Below, in pieces: positions 56,740 through 64,000 of a stretch of DNA of 64,000 bases. The notes beneath the pieces are model-generated. The model made no database searches. It was not told the origin of the DNA and saw nothing but the letters and a program-made list of their open reading frames with translations. The translations under genes were made by a program, and so were the position numbers. The first letter of the stretch is position 1. Each line of letters begins with the position of its first letter. Source of the DNA: Aquarana catesbeiana (taxonomy: Eukaryota; Chordata; Amphibia; Anura; Ranidae); the NCBI RefSeq assembly GCF_042186555.1, contig NC_133328.1, positions 497,825,106-497,889,105 on the forward strand. The letters run 5' to 3'.

Positions 56740-56813
56740 AAGTGGTCTTGCTATGCAAGAACACTTAACTAGAAAAGGTACAATTTCTGGGGAAATTGTG
56801 AAAGTGTTCTTGC
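56740..56813. repeat. Unit-boundary hairpins (alternative folds)
   Basis: GCAAGAACACTT (56755-56766) can pair upstream with AAGTGGTCTTGC (56740-56751, loop TAT) or downstream with AAGTGTTCTTGC (56802-56813). The downstream loop itself contains ACAATTTC-TGGG-GAAATTGT (56780-56799). The same arrangement recurs near 58593-58666 and 60447-60520. Confidence 0.85.
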
Positions 56814-59800
56814 CTCTACAACTGGAGTGGGCGGAGTAACTGGGTGGGGTGGAGTGGCTTGAGTAACTGTGAAAAGTGTTAAAAAGCTTAATATTTTAAA
56901 AAGTATAAATAGTAGTAAAAAAGTTCCATCATTCGCTGAAAGAGCTGAACATTTTTTTCAAAAGTAATTTTTTTTTTCAAAAATGAATTTTTTTTAATCA
57001 AAAATGATTTTTTTTTCTTCAAAAATAATTTTTTTTTTCAAAAGTAATTTTTTTTTTTCAAAGGTAATTTTTTTTTTCAAAAATGAATTTTTTTATTTCA
57101 AAAATAATTTTTTTTTCGAAATTATTATTTTTTTTAAAGTAATTTTTTTTTCAAAAATAATTTTTTTTTTTCAAAAATATTTTTTTTTCAAATATATTTT
57201 TTTTTCAAAAATAATTTTTTTTTTAAAAGAAATTTTTTTTTCAAAAATATTTTTTTTTTTCAAAAATATTTTTTTTTTTTTTCAAAAATGATTTTTTTTT
57301 TCAAAAATAATTTTTTTACTTTTTTCAAAAATTTTTTTTTTTTTTTCAAAAATATTTTTTTTTTTACATGGGGCGGTCATAATGTTTTGGCTGATCATGG
57401 GGTGGTCATAATGTTTTGGCTGATCATGGGGTTGTCAGCTTTTGTCACTTCCCACTCTAGTTTTGAACATTTCGCCATTCATTCCTATGGGACCAATTTC
57501 GCCGCAAAAACGACGATATTTCGTGGACCATTCGGCAAAACATTCCACAAAGTAATAACACACCAATCGGGAACAATCCGCTCGTTTCGGTATATTACTT
57601 GTCTCTGTAGTGTGAAAACTGTGGGAGGAGTCTACAAGCATTATCAAGTCTAGCAGATGAAGTCACATGCATTTGGAGTGTCTCAGCATCTTGTGTTTAC
57701 AACCACTGTTTCCTAGCAACGCTCATGCCCTGTTTATGCTTCCCAAATACTGCTTCATCAAAACTGCCCCATCAGAATTACCCCATCAAAACTGCCCCAT
57801 CATATTCCTCTATTATAAATCAGTACATGGTGTGTCTGTCCCCTCCCCCGGGCTCTGTAATCAGCTGAGATGCTCCAGCCACCTCCCCCCCTGTGTATAA
57901 CAGAAGCTTTGGTAACCATGGCAACAAAACAAACACTAACAGTACACTCTGATTAATGGCTAAAATTTCCTGAAATGACCTCTAAACAAATGGCCGTATT
58001 TTAAAAACTATACATCCTACAGCGAAGATCTTTATATTGTGAGAATCACAAGACCCAGACCTAGATTTTGATGTATAGTATGTCTCTGAAATATTAAAAT
58101 TGAAGGCACGGTCGCAGTTTAGAAATTGCCCTTCAAATTTGGAGGGGGCTAGAGTGTAGTTTCAATGAATGTCAATGGACGGCGTGAGTTGCAAACAAAT
58201 GGTCATATTGTGAAAACTATCAGGACTATGGCTTAGCCGTGGACATGTTTAGTGGCAGCAGGGATAGCTGAACGTTTTGATATAAGATTTGTGTAGGTGG
58301 GCTTGAAAATGAGGGAGTGGCGGCAGTTTAGAAATCATGTTCTGATTTTCCAGCTTTTGTCATCTCCCACTCTAGTTTCCCCATTCATTCCTATGGGACC
58401 AATTTCGCCGCAAAAATGACGATATTTCGTGAACCATTCGGCGAAACGTTCCACAAAGTAATAGCACACCATTCGGGAACAATCCGCACGTTTCGGTATA
58501 TTACTTGTCTATGTAGTGTAAAAACTGTGGGAGGAGTTAGGGTGGTAAATTTGGCTATAATAATAAGAATAATATATATGTGAGATAACAGTAAGTGGTC
58601 TTGCTATGCAAGAACACTTAACTAGAAAAGGTACAATTTCTGGGGAAATTGTGAAAGTGTTCTTGCCTCTACAACTGGAGTGGGCGGAGTAACTGGGTGG
58701 GGTGGAGTGGCTTGAGTAACTGTGAAAAGTGTTAAAAAGCTTAATATTTTAAAAAGTATAAATAGTAGTAAAAAAGTTCCATCATTCGCTGAAAGAGCTG
58801 AACATTTTTTTCAAAAGTAATTTTTTTTTTCAAAAATGAATTTTTTTTAATCAAAAATGATTTTTTTTTCTTCAAAAATGATTTTTTTTTTTCAAAAGTA
58901 ATTTTTTTTTTCAAAGGTAATTTTTTTTTTCAAAAATGAATTTTTTTTATTTCAAAAATATTTTTTTTTTCGAAATTATTATTTTTTTTAAAGTAATTTT
59001 TTTTTTCAAAAATAATTTTTTTTTTTTCCAAAAATATTTTTTTTTTTCAAATATATTTTTTTTTCAAAAATAATTTTTTTTTTAAAAGAAATTTTTTTTT
59101 CAAAAATATTTTTTTTTTTCAAAAATAATTTTTTTTTTTTCAAAAATATTTTTTTTTTCAAAAATTATTTTTTTACTTTTTTCAAAATTTTTTTTTTTTT
59201 TCAAAAATATTTTTTTTTTTTACATGGGGCGGTCATAATGTTTTGGCTGATCATGGGGTGGTCATAATGTTTTGGCTGATCATGGGGTTGTCAGCTTTTG
59301 TCACTTCCCACTCTAGTTTTGAACATTTCGCCATTCATTCCTATGGGACCAATTTCGCCGCAAAAACGTCATTTCGTGGACCATTCGGCAAAACATTCCA
59401 CAAAGTAATAACACACCAGTCGGGAACAATCCGCTCGTTTCGGTATATTATTTGTCTCTGTAGTGTGAAAACTGTGGGAGGAGTCTACAAGCATTATCAA
59501 GTCTAGCAGATGAAGTCACGTGCATTTGGAGTGTCTCAGCATCTTGTGTTTACAACCACTGTTTCCTAGCAACGCTCATGCCCTGTTTATGCTTCCCAAA
59601 TACTGCTTCATCAAAACTGCCCCATCAGAATTACCCCATCAAAACTGCCCCATCATATTCCTCTATTATAAATCAGTACATGGTGTGTCTGTCCCCTCCC
59701 CCGGGCTCTGTAATCAGCTGAGATGCTCCAGCCACCTTCCCCCCCTGTGTATAACAGAAGCTTTGGTAACCATGGCAACAAAACAAACACTAACAGTACA

Positions 59801-62183
59801 CTCTGATTAATGGCTAAAATTTCCTGAAATGACCTCTAAACAAATGGCCGTATTTTAAAAACTATACATCCTACAGCGAAGATCTTTATATTGTGAGAAT
59901 CACAAGACCCAGACCTAGATTTTGATGTATAGTATGTCTCTGAAATATTAAAAATGAAGGCACAGTCGCAGTTTAGAAATTGCCCTTCAAATTTGGAGGG
60001 GGCTAGAGTGTAGTTTCAATGAATGTCAATGGACGGCGTGAGTTGCAAACAAATGGTCATATTGTGAAAACTATCAGGACTATGGCTTAGCCGTGGACAT
60101 GTTTAGTGGCAGCAGGGATAGCTGAACGTTTTGATATAAGATTTGTGTAGGTGGGCTTGAAAATGAGGGAGTGGCGGCAGTTTAGAAATCATGTTCTGAT
60201 TTTCCAGCTTTTGTCATCTCCCACTCTAGTTTCCCCATTCATTCCTATGGGACCAATTTTGCCGCAAAAACGACGATATTTCGTGAACCATTTGGCGAAA
60301 CGTTCCACAAAGTAATAGCACACCATTCGGGAACAATCCGCACGTTTCGGTATATTACTTGTCTATGTAGTGTAAAAACTGTGGGAGGAGTTAGGGTGGT
60401 AAATTTGGCTATAATAATAAGAATAATATATATGTGAGATAACAGTAAGTGGTCTTGCTATGCAAGAACACTTAACTAGAAAAGGTACAATTTCTGGGGA
60501 AATTGTGAAAGTGTTCTTGCCTCTACAACTGGAGTGGGCGGAGTAACTGGGTGGGGTGGAGTGGCTTGAGTAACTGTGAAAAGTGTTAAAAAGCTTAATA
60601 TTTTAAAAAGTATAAATAGTAGTAAAAAGTTCCATCATTCGCTGAAAGAGCTGAACATTTTTTTCAAAAGTAATTTTTTTTTTCAAAATGATTTTTTTTT
60701 CTTCAAAAATGATTTTTTTTTTCAAAAGTAATTTTTTTTTCAAAGGTAATTTTTTTTCTCAAAAATGAATTTTTTTATTTCAAAAATAATTTTTTTTTCG
60801 AAATTATTATTTTTTTTAAAGTAATTTTTTTTTCAAAAATAATTTTTTTTTTCAAAAATGTTTTTTTTTTTCAAATATATTTTTTTTTCAAAAATAATTT
60901 TTTTTTTAAAAGTAATTTTTTTTTCAAAAATATTTTTTTTTTCAAAAATAATATTTTTTTTTTCAAAATATTTTTTTTTTTTTTCAAAAATGATTTTTTT
61001 TTTTTCAAAAATTATTTTTTTACTTTTTCAAAAATTATTTCTTTTTTCAAAAATATTTTTTTTTTACATGGGGCGGTCATAATGTTTTGGCTGATCATGG
61101 GGTGGTCATAATGTTTTGGCTGATCATGGGGTTGTCAGCTTTTGTCACTTCCCACTCTAGTTTTGAACATTTCGCCATTCATTCCTATGGGACCAATTCC
61201 GCCGCAAAAACGTCATTTCGTGGACCATTCGGCAAAACATTCCACAAAGTAATAACACACCAATCGGGAACAATCCGCTCGTTTCGGTATATTATTTGTC
61301 TCTGTAGTGTGAAAACTGTGGGAGGAGTCTACAAGCATTATCAAGTCTAGCAGATGAAGTCACATGCATTTGGAGTGTCTCAGCATCTTGTGTTTACAAC
61401 CACTGTTTCCTAGCAACGCTCATGCCCTGTTTATGCTTCCCAAATACTGCTTCATCAAAACTGCCCCATCAGAATTACCCCATCAAAATGCCCCATCATA
61501 TTCCTCTATTATAAATCAGTACATGGTGTGTCTGTCCCCTCCCCCGGGCTCTGTAATCAGCTGAGATGCTCCAGCCACCTTCCCCCCTGTGTATAACAGA
61601 AGCTTTGGTAACCATGGCAACAAAACAAACACTAACAGTACACTCTGATTAATGGCTAAAATTTCCTGAAATGACCTCTAAACAAATGGCCGTATTTTAA
61701 AAACTATACATCCTACAGCGAAGATCTTTATATTGTGAGAATCACAAGACCCAGACCTAGATTTTGATGTATAGTATGTCTCTGAAATATTAAAAATGAA
61801 GGCACAGTCGCAGTTTAGAAATTGCCCTTCAAATTTGGAGGGGGCTAGAGTGTAGTTTCAATGAATGTCAATGGACGGCGTGAGTTGCAAACAAATGGTC
61901 ATATTGTGAAAACTATCAGGACTATGGCTTAGCCGTGGACATGTTTAGTGGCAGCAGGGATAGCTGAACGTTTTGATATAAGATTTGTGTAGGTGGGCTT
62001 GAAAATGAGGGAGTGGCGGCAGTTTAGAAATCATGTTCTGATTTTCCAGCTTTTGTCATCTCCCACTCTAGTTTCCCCATTCATTCCTATGGGACCAATT
62101 TCGCCGCAAAAACGACGATATTTCGTGAACCATTCGGCGAAACGTTCCACAAAGTAATAGCACACCATTCGGGAACAATCCGC

Positions 62184-63170
62184 TCGTTTCGGTATATTAC
62201 TTGTCTCTGTAGTGTAAAAACTGTGGGAGGAGTCTACAAGCATTATCAAGTCTAGCAGATGAAGTCACATGCATTTGGGGTGTCTCAGCATCTTGTGTTT
62301 ACAACCACTGTTTCCTAGCAATGCTCATGCCCTGTTTATGCTTCCCAAATACTACTTCATCAAAACTGCCCCATCAGAATTACCCCATCAAAACTGCCCC
62401 ATCATAATCCTCTATTATAAATCAGTACATGGTGTGTCTGTCCCCTCCCCCGGGCTCTGTAATCAGAGCTGAGATGCTCCAGCCACCTCCCCCCCTGTGT
62501 ATAACAGAAGCTTTGGTAACCATGGCAACAAAACAAACACAGTACACTCTGATTAATGGCTAAAATTTCCTGAAATGACCTCTAAACAAATGGCCGTATT
62601 TTAAAAACTATACATCCTACAGCGAAGATCTTTATATTGTGAGAATCAGAATACCCAGACCTAGATTTTGATGTATAGTATGTCTCTGAAATATTAAAAT
62701 TGAAGGCACGGTCGCAGTTTAGAAATTGCCCTTCAAATTTGAAGGGGCTAGAGTGTTGTTTCAATGAATGTCAATGGACGGTGTGAGTTGCAAACAAATG
62801 GTCATATTGTGAAAACTATCAGGACTATGGCTTAGCCGTGGACATGTTTAGTGGCAGCAGGGATAGCTGAACGTTTTGATATAAGATTTGTGTAGGTGGG
62901 CTTGAAAATGAGGGAGTGGCGGCAGTTTAGAAATCATGTTCTGATTTTTCAGCTTTTGTCACCTCCCACTCTAGCTTCCCCATTCATTCCTATGGGACCA
63001 ATTTCGCCGCAAAAACAACGATATTTTGTGAACCATTCGGCGAAATGTTCCACAAAATAATAGCACACCATTCGGGAACAATCCGCACGTTTCGGTACAT
63101 TACTTGTCTAGGTGGTGTAAAAACTGTGGGAGGAGTTAGGGTGGTAAATTTGGCTATAATAATAATAATA
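62184..63170. repeat. Extra satellite body lacking start and A/T tract (recombinant)
   Basis: At 62163-62170 the sequence is of end-block type (CACCATTC), but from 62182 it is start-block type (GCTCGTTTCGG, GTCTCTGT, GAGTCTACAAGC) and continues into a second body. The switch lies in 62171-62183, inside the segment shared by the two blocks. Confidence 0.9.
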
Positions 63171-64000
63171 ACTAGAAAAGGTACAATTTCTGGGGAAATT
63201 GTGAAAGTGTTCTTGCCTCTACAACTGGAGTGGGCGGAGTAACTGGGTGGGGTGGAGTGGCTTGAGTAACTGTGAAAAGTGTTAAAAAGCTTAATATTTT
63301 AAAAAGTATAAATAGTAGTAAAAAAGTTCCATCATTCGCTGAAAGAGCTGAACATTTTTTTCAAAAGTAATTTTTTTTTTCAAAAATGAATTTTTTTTAA
63401 TCAAAAATGATTTTTTTTTCTTCAAAAATGATTTTTTTTTTTCAAAAGTAATTTTTTTTTTCAAAGGTAATTTTTTTTTTCAAAATGAATTTTTTTATTT
63501 CAAAAATATTTTTTTTTTCGAAATTATTATTTTTTTTAAAGTAATTTTTTTTTTCAAAAATAATTTTTTTTTTTCAAAAATATTTTTTTTTTCAAATATA
63601 TTTTTTTTTCAAAAATAATTTTTTTTTTTAAAAGTAATTTTTTTTTCAAAAATATTTTTTTTTTTCAAAAATAATTTTTTTTTTTCAAAAATTATTTTTT
63701 TACTTTTTTCAAAAATTATTTTTTTACTTTTTTCAAAAATTATTTTTTTACTTTTTTCAAAAATTATTTTTTTTTTCAAAAATATTTTTTTTTTTACATG
63801 GGGCGGTCATAATGTTTTGGCTGATCATGGGGTGGTCATAATGTTTTGGTTGATCATGGGGTTGTCAGCTTTTGTCACTTCCCACTCTAGTTTTGAACAT
63901 TTCGCCATTCATTCCTATGGGACCAATTTCGCCGCAAAAACGTCATTTCGTGGACCATTCGGCAAAACATTCCACAAAGTAATAACACACCAATCGGGAA

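Larger units (their letters stand above)
53360..64000. repeat. Tandem satellite array, unit about 1.85 kb
   Basis: The landmark ACTAGAAAAGGTAC occurs at 53360, 54975, 56768, 58621, 60475 and 63171. Spacings are 1615, 1793, 1853, 1854 and 2696 bp; the last unit runs off the window. Each unit is: 200-bp start (CTGGAGTGGGCGGAGTAACT), an A/T tract of 0.25-0.45 kb, CATGGGGCGGTCATAATG (often doubled), a block with ATTTCGCCATTCATTCCTAT, a 0.8-kb body (CAACCACTGTTTCCTAGCAA, ACCATGGCAACAAAACAAAC), then a diverged second copy of the ATTTCGCC block. Units 2-5 are nearly identical. Recurrent 60-120-codon frames are repeat shadows, not genes. Confidence 0.93.

Noticed and set aside
55289..61082. Phe/Lys/Ile-rich 'membrane protein' frames
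   Set aside because: They are translations of the A/T tracts of the satellite and occur in each unit with shifted ends.
53848..62472. Repeated 65-95-codon frames (for example MHLECLSILCLQ)
   Set aside because: Identical short frames recur in every satellite unit because the units are copies; no start context, splice sites or domain.

Overview
This is a vertebrate nuclear genome window, most likely from a ranid frog. There are no operons or compact genes. It is AT-rich, intron-like DNA packed with transposons. TTAA-flanked repeats starting CCACTTGCCGACCGCC or CCACTTGCTTACTGGGC are the type I recall as abundant in Rana/Lithobates. L1/Tx1-type LINEs, L2, Penelope-like elements (PLEs), Tc1, hAT and piggyBac families all occur. 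The species call is inference.

One host gene runs through the window on the minus strand. Three short exons with canonical splice sites and compatible phases lie at 31479-31547, 19522-19630 and 9158-9232. Together they encode consecutive parts of an ethanolaminephosphotransferase of the SELENOI/EPT1 family, from the YSAVDTNPLS motif to just before the catalytic CDP-alcohol phosphotransferase signature. The first coding exon would lie upstream (above 31547, not found) and the catalytic exon downstream (below position 1). Almost everything else is intron.

Layout. 1-9.2 kb: a MITE (1532-4602) split by a hAT element with a 378-bp higher-order minisatellite and by a Penelope-like 3' fragment, then a 5'-truncated L1 with 16-bp target-site duplications (TSDs) and a TTAA-type MITE. 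9.8-16.6 kb: a full-length but broken L1/Tx1 element. 16.7-22.4 kb: an L2 fragment, exon B, and a Tc1 element split by a piggyBac-like MITE. 22.8-31.2 kb: a stack of insertions, in which a piggyBac-like MITE holds a palindromic PLE. The left arm of that PLE holds a solo LTR (itself holding a hAT) and a half-L1 with an intact ORF1; its right arm holds an L2 fragment. 31.5-43 kb: exon A, a Tc1 split by a MITE, a gag-like remnant, a hAT with a long hairpin, an LTR-like region, a second PLE reverse transcriptase, and two Tc1 elements set in one (TA)n tract. 43.5-50.4 kb: a foldback element, copies of a 0.4-kb dispersed repeat, hairpins and MITEs. 50.4-53.36 kb: a piggyBac element whose transposase lost its catalytic core. 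53.36-64.0 kb: a tandem satellite with a unit of about 1.85 kb that runs off the window.

No intact multi-gene system was seen. The points most worth checking are the TE-swollen SELENOI-like gene, the palindromic PLE with hammerhead-ribozyme-like motifs, the ORF1-only L1, and the satellite with switchable hairpins at unit boundaries and one recombinant unit.
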